NCBI GenBank assembly: GCA_001051155.2
Contig: JYIP02000013.1
Location: 434,001 to 498,000, forward strand
Source: Chrysoporthe austroafricana
Taxonomy: Eukaryota; Ascomycota; Sordariomycetes; Diaporthales; Cryphonectriaceae
DNA length: 64,000 nt
Direction of reading: 5' to 3'
Shown: one piece after another, positions 36,329-46,319 of the stretch
Layout of the letters: each line of letters begins with the position of its first letter
Position numbering within the stretch: position 1 is the first letter of the stretch
Translations under genes and position numbers: made by a program
The notes under the pieces: model-generated
Database searches by the model: none
Seen by the model: only the letters and a program-made list of their open reading frames with translations
Told to the model about the DNA's origin: nothing

Positions 36329-36387
36329 GCACGCGGACAAATCCCACCTGTGCACACACACCCTCTCTTCACCCGCCCGCCGCCGTC

Positions 36388-36955
36388 ATGAGCGGACCGG
36401 CCCCGGAGCCGTCAGCCCAGGGCGGGCCGCCCTCCTCGTCGTCCTCCTCCTCCGCCGCCCCCACCGCGTCCACCGCGCTGACCCTGCCGCCCATCGCCGC
36501 CTTCTACAACTTCGTCTCCGCCGACACCGCCAGCGCCCCCGAGCACCCCTACCACTACCACCAGCACCAGCACCAGCACCGCCCCAACGTGCCCGCGGAC
36601 CAGGCCTCCTTCAGCACGTGGGTGCCCCCCGCCGGCGCCACGGCGGGCCCAGCCGAGGCAGGCGGCGGCGGCGGCGGCGGCGGCGACGATGACGAGGACG
36701 ACGCCTACGTCGGGTCCGACGACGACGACACCAACTTCGTGTACGAGTACGGCCGCCGGTACCACGCCAACGCCCCCAGCCGGGTGCTGTACCCCCTGCC
36801 CAACGACGAGTCTGAGCAGGAGCGCGACGACATGAAGCACAAGCTCGCCCTGTGGATGATGCACGAGAAGCTGTTCTACGCCCCCGTCGAGGACGTCCTG
36901 AAGCGGGGCGGCGCCGTCTTCGACCTGGGTGAGTCTGTCTGCACTTCCCCTCTGC

Positions 36956-36990
<35 letters not shown>

Positions 36991-38614
36991 TCGCCAGCTG
37001 GAGGGGGAAGGGGGTGGAGGCGCCCGGCGACGCAGCAGCGGCGACGCAGCAGCAGCAACGCCGGGCATTGGTCCCCCCTGGGATGGCCTCAGTCGGCGGT
37101 CGGCCGCGGCGGGGTGGTCGCACGCAGGAGCTGAGGGCCCGGGCCCCTCTGCCTCCGTGGCTTGCTCCGTGGCCGCAGCCTATGCCTCACCCTCAGACAT
37201 CCTCGCACAAACCCCGTCAGCGCAGTGACACAGAGACCCAGACTGACAATTGTGCGACGACAGGCACCGGGACCGGGGAGTGGGCCATGGAGAGTAAGTG
37301 TGGCGTTCTGTCTCGTTTCCGCCCGACAACTGTCGTGTCCGTCTCGGGTTGATGAGTCTCTCCCTCTCTCTCTTTTCCTCCTGCACCCCGCCCACCACGC
37401 CGGGCGACTGCAGTGTGCGTCGTCCTGCAGGCGTTTCTGTTGGGGGACCGGAGGGCTGCAGGCGTTTGGGCTACGTGTAGTTCGTGTCGGTCACACGGCG
37501 GGCACAGGCATGAACGGCGCTTCTCGATGGTCTGAAGTAGCTGTCCGTCCGGGCGCAGAGGCCGTGCTGCCCCTTGAACCCTGGAAGCACCGGCCTTGAT
37601 GCGCAGCTCGCAGGATGAGGGTCCTGTGACGGGTCCACATGTGCTTGATCGAGAACGAGACCAGACAACAGGGAGGATCAGAGCACTGGCAGCAGCGGAT
37701 CGGCTAACAGTGCTGGCAGTGGCCCAACGGTACACCGAGTCCCAAATCTACGGCTGCGACATCTCGCCGATCCAGCCGGCCTACGTCTGGGACAATGTCT
37801 TCTTCGCGACCGCTGACTTCGAGGAGGACTGGGTCGACTACGAAGAGAACTCCTTCGACTACATACACATGCGCTACACGGCCTTCTCCATCAAGGACCC
37901 GGTCGCCTTGATCCAGCGGGCCATGAAGTGAGTTCCTCCTGCACTGCTGAAATAACGTTAGCCCTTCTCCCTTACGAGCTGTGTTTCCTCATCACGCCGA
38001 CCCCTAAACCCCCTCCCCTCTTGGCCTAAGAGTTTCGCTTGAGCCCGAGACATTCCTACTGACACCCCCGCGACCCTTCCAGGTACCTCAAACCAGGCGG
38101 CTACCTCGAGTTCCAGGAGATGACCTACTGGCCGCAGGCGGACGACAGCACCCTGACGCCGACGACCCCCTACGCCTTCCGCGACTTCTGCTACTACATG
38201 CAGCTGGGCCTGGCGAACCTGGGGCTGGACCTGCACACGATCCGGCGGCTGCCGGACCTGCTGCGCGCCGAGGGCGGCTTCGACGACGTCACCGAGGTCC
38301 GCCACAAGCTGCCCATCGGCCGCTGGGCGCGCGACCGCCGCCAGCGCGAGAAGGGCATCTGGTTCCTGCGCATGATCCTCCTCGAGGGGCTCGGCGCCAT
38401 CTGCCGCCGCCCCTTGTGCCGCGGCCTCGGCTGGAAGGACGTCCAGGTCGAGATGTTCCTCGTCGACGTCCGCCGCAGCCTCAACGACGCCGGCGTCCAC
38501 GCCTACTTCCCCTTCACCGTCGTCTACGGCCGGAAACCCCTCGGCGAGGGCCAGGAGGCGGCGGCGGCGTCGTCGTCGGCAGAGGCGGGCCCGTCGGCAC
38601 CGGAGAGGACTTAA
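36388..38614 (+). CDS. LaeA-like SAM-dependent methyltransferase with low-complexity N-terminus
   Basis: Four exons (36388-36928, 37264-37293, 37720-37927, 38083-38614) give 436 residues. The 30-nt second exon is essential: it supplies the centre of the SAM motif, read across three exons as FDLG-TGTGEWAME-MAQRYTES, followed by IYGCDISPIQPAYVWDN. The rest matches the fungal TAM/LaeA-like class: YEENSFDYIHMRYTAFSI, then YLKPGGYLEFQEMTYWP. Residues 1-125 are low in complexity (Ser tract, HQHQHQH run, eight Gly, acidic run DDDEDD) before the family landmark NFVYEYGRRYHANAPSRVLY. Introns are 335, 426 and 155 bp, unusually long for this window; the first begins next to a (TG)n tract. It is probably a regulatory or metabolic methyltransferase; target unknown. 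It is tail-to-tail with homogentisate dioxygenase. Confidence 0.9.
36959..36987. repeat. (GT)14 dinucleotide repeat inside intron 1
   Basis: A pure GT repeat starts about 30 bp after the intron-1 donor of the LaeA-like gene and creates many decoy GT dinucleotides beside the real donor. Confidence 0.9.
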
Positions 38615-39039
38615 GAGGCGACGACGACGACATCGTCGTCTTCCTTTTCTCCTTTTTGTTGTTTTCTTATATTTTTGTTTCCCTCTCCTCTTACCCGGTC
38701 GGTGTTCTGGCCCCTGGCTTTTGATTCTGATGTTCAGACGACGTGTCGAGAGATACCCAGGGGGGTCGTTCTATGGGGGAACAGGTTCACGGAGTAGTCG
38801 TTATGATGTTCTGGCATGCGGGGCTATCCTCTTGCCATGTGGGCGGATCTCATTTCCGACAGTACAGTCGTGACGATTAACGATGGGGACGAGCTACGAG
38901 GCAATAAATACACATAAACAGAGACAGACATATACAGACGCTATTCCTCGCTTCCATGAGTTCTTGCAATTTCCCTCCGCGCTCCCGAAGATCGTACCTG
39001 GCACCCCACGTACAATCACGTCCTGCAGACCTCTCATAC
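38615..39039. other. Convergent 3' flanks
   Basis: A 425-bp stretch between the stop codons of the LaeA-like gene (plus) and the dioxygenase (minus). It holds a T-rich tract at 38641-38690 but no gene. Confidence 0.7.
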
Positions 39040-40577
39040 CTACTTCAGCAGGTGCCCGTCCGCCTTGGCCCCTTCGGGCCGCTTCCAGTGGGCCTTGACG
39101 CCGCCCCAGCTGTGCTGGCTGTACTCGCCCTGGACCTTGGCGCACTTCTTCAGCCCCCACTCGGTGACGCCGACCATCAGGCAGCTCTCGAACATGAACG
39201 CGCAGCTGCCGGTGCCGACTTTGACGGGCCGCAGCTCCGCCTCGCGGGCGCCCTCGTAGCTGTCCGCGTCCGGGCCGTGCCCGCTCATGACGTTGTGCAG
39301 GCTCGCGCCGCCCGGCACGAACCCGCCGGCGCCGCCCTTCTTGGCGTCGTAGCCGCCGCAGATCAGGCCCATGAACTCGGACATGGTGTTGCGGTGGTAC
39401 CACGGCGGGCGGAACGTGTCCTCGCCGACGAGCCAGCGCGGCGGGAAGATGACGAAGTCCGCGACGGCCGTCCCCGGGTGGTCCGACAGGCCCGACAGCA
39501 CCGTGAAGATGGACGGGTCCGGGTGGTCGAAGCTGATGGACCCGATGGTGTTGAACCTGCCCAGGTCGTACTTGTACGGGTAGTAGTTGCCGTGCCACGC
39601 CACGACGTCGAAGGGGGTGTGCCGCTGGCGCGTCGCGTACAGGCTGTTGGCGAACTTGACGGTGATGACGTACTCATTCGGCCCGTCTGAGGCCACAGGC
39701 CCGAAGTCCTCATCGAAACTCGCCACAGGGGCCTGGAAGTCGCGGGCGTTGGCGAGGCCGTTGGAGCCGATGGGGCCGAGCTCGGGGAGGACAAAGTGGC
39801 CCTGGTACAGCTCGAGGGCGTAGCCGCGGGCGGGCGCGCCCCCGGGGAGGGAGACGGCGAACTTGACGCCGCGCGGGATGACGGCGATCTCCATGGGGCG
39901 GACGAGGAGCCAGCCCAGCTCGGTGCGGATGTCCAGGGCGCCCTCCTGCGGGACGAGCAGGAGGTCGCCGTCGGCCGAGTAGAAGGCGTGGCGGGGGTCC
40001 ATGGACCGGCCCGCGGCGAAGATGTAGATGCCCAGCCCGCTCTTGACGGTCGGGTCGCCGGCGCCGGCGACGAGGTGCAGGCCCGAGACGAAGTCGGTGT
40101 CGCCGGCACCGTGGTCAAAGGGGTTCCAGCGCAGCTGGTTCGGGATGTAGTGCAGCCTGGTGGCCGCGGACTCCTTGAAATCGACAGCCCGGCCCGGCTC
40201 GGTGTGGCCGTTGAGGGGCTGCTCGGTGGCGGGGGCGAAGGGCGGGTGCGCGCAGGAGGGGAGGATGCGGTAGAGCCATGTCTGCCTGTTCTCGTGGCGC
40301 GGCGCGGTGAAGGCGGTCCCGGAGAGCTTCTCGGCGTAGAGCCCGTGGGGCGGCTTCTGAGGCGAATTATGGCCTACGGGGAGGGCGTCTGGTACCGCCT
40401 CGGTCCTGTGAGGTTGGATGAGGGTCAGCTCAGCTGGTCCTGTCTATCCATCCCATGGACTCCCGTGAGAGGGGAGGAGGATGGAAGGGGGTAAGGGTTG
40501 AATATGTACTCAAAGTAGGAGCCGAAGCCATTCTGGTAACGATACTTCTCCTTCAGGTCGAATTGTGTCACGGGCAT
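39040..40577 (-). CDS. hmgA: Homogentisate 1,2-dioxygenase
   Basis: Two exons (40510-40577 and 39040-40405) joined across a 104-bp intron (GTACAT...CAG) give 477 residues. The first exon encodes [18 protein letters not shown], and the join continues into [16 protein letters not shown], both hallmarks of the family. Other landmarks are [40 protein letters not shown] and [15 protein letters not shown]. The Fe(II) site is visible: [16 protein letters not shown] supplies a His and the Glu, and [12 protein letters not shown] a further His. The enzyme opens the ring of homogentisate to maleylacetoacetate in tyrosine/phenylalanine degradation, in the cytosol, usually as a hexamer. Length is close to known fungal enzymes (about 450). 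In aspergilli this gene is clustered with the genes for fumarylacetoacetate hydrolase and maleylacetoacetate isomerase; neither is seen here. A small cluster of His/Asp residues at the centre looks intact, so the gene is probably functional. Confidence 0.97.
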
Positions 40578-42008
40578 CTTGTCTGCTCGCTCCAAGGACT
40601 GCGGTGATATCTTGCTCCTCTCGTACTGAAGCAGAAGAAGACGACGACGATGACGACGACGGTGATGGTAATGATGACGATGGGGTGGATGGTTTCAAAG
40701 CCGACAGCACAAGAACCGGTCAGTCATTGCCGGAGGGAGAGTTGAGATATGGCGCCTTCATGGAAGGAGAGGCCATGGTATACTCCAGGCTCGATGCAGC
40801 TCGCCCTCGCCCTTCGGCTTCTCGCGCGTGGTCCTGGTCAGTGACGTTGAAAAGCAGCGGTCCAGATCACCATCTCCCGAAGTGCCGAAGCCCTCGTCCA
40901 GTTCCGCGGCGGCTAACATCGGGGAATGCGGGGTTGACGGAGGCGGGCAGGGATCCACCGTCGAGATCGCGGGGTCGACCCAAGCCGCCCCACAGTTGGT
41001 GGTTCTCCTGCTACATACTATGTACAATAGTACCGCTGTACCGTAGTAGAGGGGGGAGGGGGCCAAGATGTGGTGGTGACTGGCTTCATGAGTTACTTAC
41101 CTGTATTGTATATTTGCACACCGGAGTACTCGTCGGCCTGGTCCTGGCTGGCGTACCGGTTGCACATCTCTCGTGTCTCGTGATCTGTGTGGTCTGCTCG
41201 ATTGGGGCCGACCAGCTGTGAGCTAGCCCAGGTGCTTGGCGGGGAGGAGAGCAGATCTGGATCTGTCTGCTTGAGAGGTGCGGTATGAGCCAGAACCACA
41301 ATTATATATATATATATATATATATATTCTCATGAGCTCAACCAATGCCTCTCTGAACTCTCCCTCGCGTGCCGCTGTGTTTTGTAGGTCTGGCTGGTCT
41401 TTGTGCTGTATTTATGCTCCGAACGCCGTGAAACGGGCGACAACAGAGCCATTTTGGGAGAAATGGCACGCTGTCTCGAGGTTATGATCTCTGCACTCTC
41501 GCGATGGGCACCTGAAGACGCGGATGAAGTGGTCTCTTTTCTTTATAGCGCCGGCTAGGGGTCGTGGGAGACACACGACGCTGCTAGATGGGCAACACCA
41601 ATGACAGATTGATGCTCTAATGGGAGAGCGGAGGGCATGCAAACCGGGTCAAGACTCAGGTCCAGCCCGGGATGAGAAGCGGATCATAGGTCCGGGAACA
41701 GCGGAGAGGAGACAGGATCCGTGGCGGACAGCTCGAGTCACCTCGGTCGAGACCAATATCGTCTGGGGAAGCACTGATCCATTTTCTAAACACTACCGCA
41801 GCCACTTTGCGAGGGCCAACGGCTGGATAGTCATAAGGACGAGCCACAGGGATGATGTTTCGGGATCTGCACCCATGTTCATGTGCATGCCCAACAGCGA
41901 TGCGCATCGACGTGTCACGATAATGAAACTAGAGGACTGCTCCGCAGGCCCTCCGGACTTGACAGTACGGGGCCCGCCACCTGCGGTCCGCCTGCACACG
42001 GGGATGCT
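40578..42008. other. Intergenic region
   Basis: It holds the promoter and 5' leader of hmgA and the 3' flank of the small conserved gene. A (TA)n tract lies at 41302-41328. Open frames such as 40565-41221 (plus) are acidic low-complexity frames without family features. Confidence 0.55.
41302..41328. repeat. (TA)13 dinucleotide repeat
   Basis: A pure alternating TA tract of about 27 bp. Confidence 0.9.
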
Positions 42009-42777
42009 TTACTCCTCGCCCTTGTTCTTCTTCTTCTTCTTGCCGCCGGAGGACTCGACCGCGGGAGTTGACGTCAGGTGTACTACCAGCCTGGTCTTGG
42101 ACTCCTCTGGGTCATACTCGAATCCCTTGAGGTAGGCCTCAGGGAGCTCGTCATCTTGCTGTGGAGGGGAAAGCGGTCAGCAAGGCCGGGTAGAATAGAC
42201 AAATGGGCTGAGGGGGACGGGAGCTCCTGAAGGGAGGAGGGGAGCGTGTCAAAACGACGTGGTGACTACACGTGCCTTCTTCTTGTAGGGCTTGTGGATG
42301 GCATCCATGGCATCCTTGATGGTGACACCCTTGAGGTTCCGTGCCGTAACCTCGAGGCCCAGCGGGAAGTGCAGGTCGATCTTCTTGATTGGCGGCTCGG
42401 TGAGGTGGAGCTTGAGGATGTCCTTGTCCTCGATGCTGCTGGGTGACGTGTTGATCTTCCTGCGGAGGCGCGAGAGGGCCAGGTCAGCCAGCCGCCGCCG
42501 GCAATTGGCACGAGGTGCCCGACTTACCATCCGGTCTTCTGGGTCTCCTTGGCGATCTGGATGGTCTTTCCCTCCTCCACTGCCGGTGCTGTCAGCCGGG
42601 CCCGCCCGAGGTGATGAGGTGGTCCCCATGAGGGGAGGGGGAGGACATACCGAGGTCCTCGAGCTTGAACACGCCAGCTGCGGCCACGGTGCTCTGCCTA
42701 GGCTTCTTGGCCGCCTTAGTGTCCTTGACGTCGACGCCCTCGACGGCGGAGTCAACCTTGGCGAGTGGTTCTGTCAT
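42009..42777 (-). CDS. Small conserved fungal protein (DUF6699-like)
   Basis: Four exons (42651-42777, 42528-42579, 42270-42459, 42009-42158) give about 172 residues. The N-terminus (MTEPLAKVDSAVEGV) is probably disordered. The core is KIDLHFPLGLEVTARNLKGV followed by TIKDAMDAIHKPYKKK, then DDELPEAYLKGFEYDPEE and TRLVVHLTSTP, which resembles the fungal DUF6699 domain. The C-terminus is a Lys-rich tail ending GKKKKKNKGEE, suggesting nucleic-acid or acidic-partner binding. The third donor is ambiguous: GTAGTC (giving KKKAR-QDDELP, as used here) or a GC donor two codons earlier (KKK-QDDELP) both keep frame. The function is unknown. The high conservation expected from the family and the short, regular introns suggest a housekeeping role. 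Confidence 0.82.
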
Positions 42778-44448
42778 GGTGACCGAAGGGATGTGCTGCG
42801 GTGCTGGGGATGGTGGGTGGCGCGTGGTTATGGTGCTGCAGTAAAGCTGGGGGGGGATCAGTCGATGCTCGAGACCAGCTGGTCGTCTCGCGGTGGTGAG
42901 GGAGGTGTCTTGATTGAAGGTCGAGATGCTGACGCGTGATCTGAGCCGGGGAGGAACAGAGTGGCAGCAACGGAACAGAACAGAACAGAAGAGGGGAAGA
43001 CGAGCCGTTCAAGTACAAAAGGAGGGGAAGGCGGGAAGGTCATAGGTCATGCCTTTGACCTCTGCATCCCGCACTGGCATTGGCCCGTCCGTCCCTTGGT
43101 GGGCAGGGCAGGGCCAGCAGAGGAGCCCTGCCCTGCCCTGGTCTCATGTCATCAGGCGAGGGGGTGAGGGAGCTGGGGAGCTCCCCTGGCAGCCTAGCAG
43201 CAGCAGCAGCAGCAGCAGCAGCACTCAGTAGTCCGTACTGAGTAGCAGCCGCAGTAGCCCCGCAGAGCCCCCCCTCCAACAAGGATGGCGTGAGCCTGTC
43301 TCTCCCTGGCCTTCCGCGCTCTCCCTTTGTCGTGCTTCCCTCCAGTGGGCGGGTTCCTGCTGCATCCGCCGTAGACTGGTGCTGATCAAGCGGGGTAACC
43401 TGACACGCATACCTACCACCATCCAATGGCCGTCGACGCTTCCCACCGGCGCTGGGACGGCGGGCTGGCGGGCTGGCTGGCAGCTGCACAAGGTGACAAG
43501 CAGTGACAAGCAAGACCGCTGCAGATGGGAGCGCTGCCCGGTGCTGCCAGGAGGCTCCCCTCGATATGAGCACATCAGCCCATCGCGTGACCACAAGCCC
43601 ACAGCCCACAGCCCATGGAGCAACGGACGATCAGGTCAGCCAGCCCGGCCCCACCTGGGTGAGCCCCCCCCTCCCCTTTGGAGCAGGTATGCTTCCCGAA
43701 GAGAACTAGCGCACAGCGTGTCTGCCCTTTTATCGTGAGGAAACCTGGGGAAAATCCGGGGAAGCGCCACCAGGGGAGAGACGCCCCACCCACCACCCTC
43801 TGGCCTCACGCGAGCCACGGCTTGATTGGCCGCGGGCCTGCTGGACGGGCAGGGCGCTCACAGCCAGCTGGGACGCCAGCTCTGGCCTGCATAAACCTTC
43901 GCTCGCCATCCCGTCCTCACGCTCGTGTCTCTCGTCGTCTGTCTCGACGGCGGCGCTGCTGGAACGCGCTGCTTCGGGGGCGGGCGCGGGAATGAATGCC
44001 AGACGTCGCGGCTCAGTAGTCTCATCCGCTGCTCCACTTTCGCTGCGCCCTCTCTGGCCTGATGCGTCACACCACCTCGACGCCCTGAGGTAGGAACCCT
44101 CCGCGTGCTGGGCCTCCGCGGGCGCTGTAGGCCGCTGCCGCCGTGGCGGCACCGGGAGAGCACTTGGGCCACTAGACGTCACGACACGACACGACGGGGG
44201 CGTCACGAGGCTATTATTGCATGGCGCGATATTCACCGGCCTTTCCGGCGGGTCCACTTCCGCTTAGGAGGGCGCGCTTGGCCGTAGATTTATTAGCACT
44301 GTTGCCTGACCCTGGCGATGCGGCCCTGGACCTGACTGATTGCAGGACAGCATCACCTGGTCGGCTAGCTACGCAGCACTCTACTCCGTACAAAGTCTGG
44401 CGCAACCTCGCCCTCTCCCTCGCCAGATCACATCCGTCCATCTGTCCC
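42778..44448. other. Intergenic region
   Basis: A GC-rich 1.7-kb stretch between the small conserved gene (its promoter side) and the NmrA-like gene (its 3' side). It holds a trinucleotide repeat at 43197. No gene is supported. Confidence 0.55.
43197..43223. repeat. (AGC)9 trinucleotide array
   Basis: Nine pure AGC triplets in noncoding sequence. Confidence 0.9.
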
Positions 44449-45402
44449 TCAGAGGGCCTGCCACTCCGCCTTGTGCGCCTCGACATAATCCTCGAATTTG
44501 AGCGGCTCCTTGCCGGAATACTTCTTGATGTTGGCAACGCCGTTTGTGTACGTGGCCTCCGGGTAGAGATGGTTGCGGTCGGCCGCCCGCTTCTCGGAGT
44601 TGATCAGGTACGCGGCGACCTGAGGCGGGAGGTGGTTCGCGACGGCCCTCTCGAGGTACTTGTCCTCGCTGATGGGGGTCGAGTCGATGTCGCTGCGGCC
44701 CGTGACCCTCTTGATGATCTCCCAGCTCTCCGCCTTGGTTCTCAGCTCCGGCCCGCACAGGTGGATGACCTCCTTGCCGTCCGAGGGCCTCTCCACGAGC
44801 ACGGCGCCCCCCACCGCGCCGATGTCCTCCGGGGTGATGTTGTCGCCCCACGTCTCGTCGCGGAGATGCGTCGCCTTGGGCGGCTTCGCGGACCGGTCGA
44901 GGAAGTTCTTGAGGTGGTTGCTGGCGAACTGGGCCGGCCGCAGCGCCGTGAAGTAGGGGATCCCCACCTCCTCCGCCGCGACCTCGACCTGCGCGTGCAG
45001 GTACGGGATGAACTCCGTTCTAGGGATCGCGTGGATGTCGTCGCCCGGCTTGAGCGAGTAGCTCGATAGGAAGACGACGCTCTCGACGCCGGCGTCGCGC
45101 ATCGCCTGCAGCGATCCGCGCAGGAAGTCCGAGGACCCATGCACCGCGTAGATGTAGACGGCCTTGGCTCCGGACGCCCTGACCGCCTTGGCCACGGACT
45201 CCGGGTCCGTGAGGTCGGCCTGGACGCGGGCGAAGCTGCCGGACTTCTCGACGTCCGCGGGGATCTCGTGGATGGGCTTGGACGGGTCGCGCATCGCCAG
45301 CCACACCTTGGCCCCGCGCCTGCTGGCCTCGAGGGCGACCTGAGCGCCGACGCCGCCGGTCGGGCCGAAGACGATCACGTCGTTGTACTTGCGGGAAGAC
45401 AT
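44449..45402 (-). CDS. NmrA-like NAD(P)-binding protein
   Basis: An intronless frame of 317 residues starting MSSRKYNDVIVFGPTGGVGA. The Rossmann motif GPTGGVGAQVALEASRRG is of the NmrA type (GxxGxxG). The protein continues VWLAMRDPSKPI, FARVQADLTDPESVAKAV, VVFLSSYSLKPGDD and YFTALRPAQFASNHLKNFL, then GDNITPEDIGAVGGAVL. This layout fits atypical SDRs of the NmrA / NAD(P)H-sensing group. The usual SDR YxxxK catalytic pair is absent, so it may be a redox sensor or a reductase with a different mechanism. A minus-strand TTAAATAG about 120 bp upstream (near 45524) could be its TATA element. It is only distantly similar to the other NmrA-like protein at 21016. Confidence 0.93.
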   Translation of the reverse strand: MSSRKYNDVIVFGPTGGVGAQVALEASRRGAKVWLAMRDPSKPIHEIPADVEKSGSFARVQADLTDPESVAKAVRASGAKAVYIYAVHGSSDFLRGSLQAMRDAGVESVVFLSSYSLKPGDDIHAIPRTEFIPYLHAQVEVAAEEVGIPYFTALRPAQFASNHLKNFLDRSAKPPKATHLRDETWGDNITPEDIGAVGGAVLVERPSDGKEVIHLCGPELRTKAESWEIIKRVTGRSDIDSTPISEDKYLERAVANHLPPQVAAYLINSEKRAADRNHLYPEATYTNGVANIKKYSGKEPLKFEDYVEAHKAEWQAL

Positions 45403-46319
45403 TGTTCTTTTGTCGCTTGTCTGCTGGGACCGGACTCGTTCTTGCTGATGATGCTGTCGGGATGGGAGATGCTGACCCAGGCTACACAGATGTGACCGTC
45501 CAGCCTCCAGGGCATTACCGGCCTATTTAACTGTGCGACGGTCTTCGGTGCCCTCATAACACCTATCTCCCTCGCGCTAGGTGTGTGCAGCTGTACCACG
45601 CGCAGATATTTCGGTTGCAGGTCCCCCCACTTGGACTAATAAGCCCTTAACTCCAGCGGTCATCTCCTAAACGCCGGCGCAGGGGACGACCTCTCCAACC
45701 AATCCTTTGCTCAGACAACTCACCACGCAAGCAGTTGTCCGACAGGTGCCGGGTGCGTCCGCATCCGGAGCCGAGCCTTCACGCCTCGCCGCCGAGAAGC
45801 TAGCACGGCACGGGAGGGATTGTCATGTTCGGCGAGGGTGATCGTCCTAGGCCGGCCCCGACATAGATGCGAAAGGCTCGGCTTGCGCATCTTGCTTCCT
45901 CGGCCACGACGCCTTCCCACCATGGACAACACAACAAGCGCACTTTGGCGCTGTGGACAGCTGGCACACCGAAGCGATGCTATCGGTCCCGGGCTGGTTA
46001 TGAGGATGCGTCTCATTAGCTTCTAGCCCTCCTGGATCGCTTGCATTAGCTCTTAATGCCCCTTCGCTTGCATCGTTCTTATGCAGGAGTAACGTAATTG
46101 GCTTCACGACCGAAGAACTGAGGTACGGGAGCTTGGCGGCAAGGCTGCTGAGGCCCTGTTCTGGCAGAGTGTGAAAATGGCGCCGACGAATACTGCTGAG
46201 TGGGGCAAATGTCAAGAAGGTTCCTTGCAGGTTCTTGGGAGTCATCATTTCAATTCATTATTCATTTGGAGGGTTCAACTAGCTGCAATGCACGGTGGTC
46301 CCCTCTGACCGGCAGACAG
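45403..46319. other. Intergenic region
   Basis: It holds the promoter of the NmrA-like gene and the 3' flank of the CFEM-rhodopsin gene. I see no supported gene. Confidence 0.6.

Larger units (their letters stand above)
33322..36387. other. 3-kb repeat-rich intergenic region
   Basis: This is a GC-rich, low-complexity region upstream of the second LaeA-like gene. It holds a CCAG repeat and three separate CAG/CTG trinucleotide arrays. All open frames here owe their length to the repeats and GC bias. It probably includes a long promoter and 5' leader. Confidence 0.6.

Noticed and set aside
36412..37068. Minus-strand frame across the second LaeA-like gene
   Set aside because: Val/Gly/His-rich translation of GC-rich and (GT)n sequence; antisense to conserved exons.
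39796..40494. Plus-strand open frame opposite hmgA
   Set aside because: It lies antisense to conserved hmgA exons and has only Gly/Val/Arg-rich shadow composition.
34825..43223. CRISPR-like or phage-like repeat array
   Set aside because: All repeats are simple microsatellites without spacers, in a eukaryotic context.
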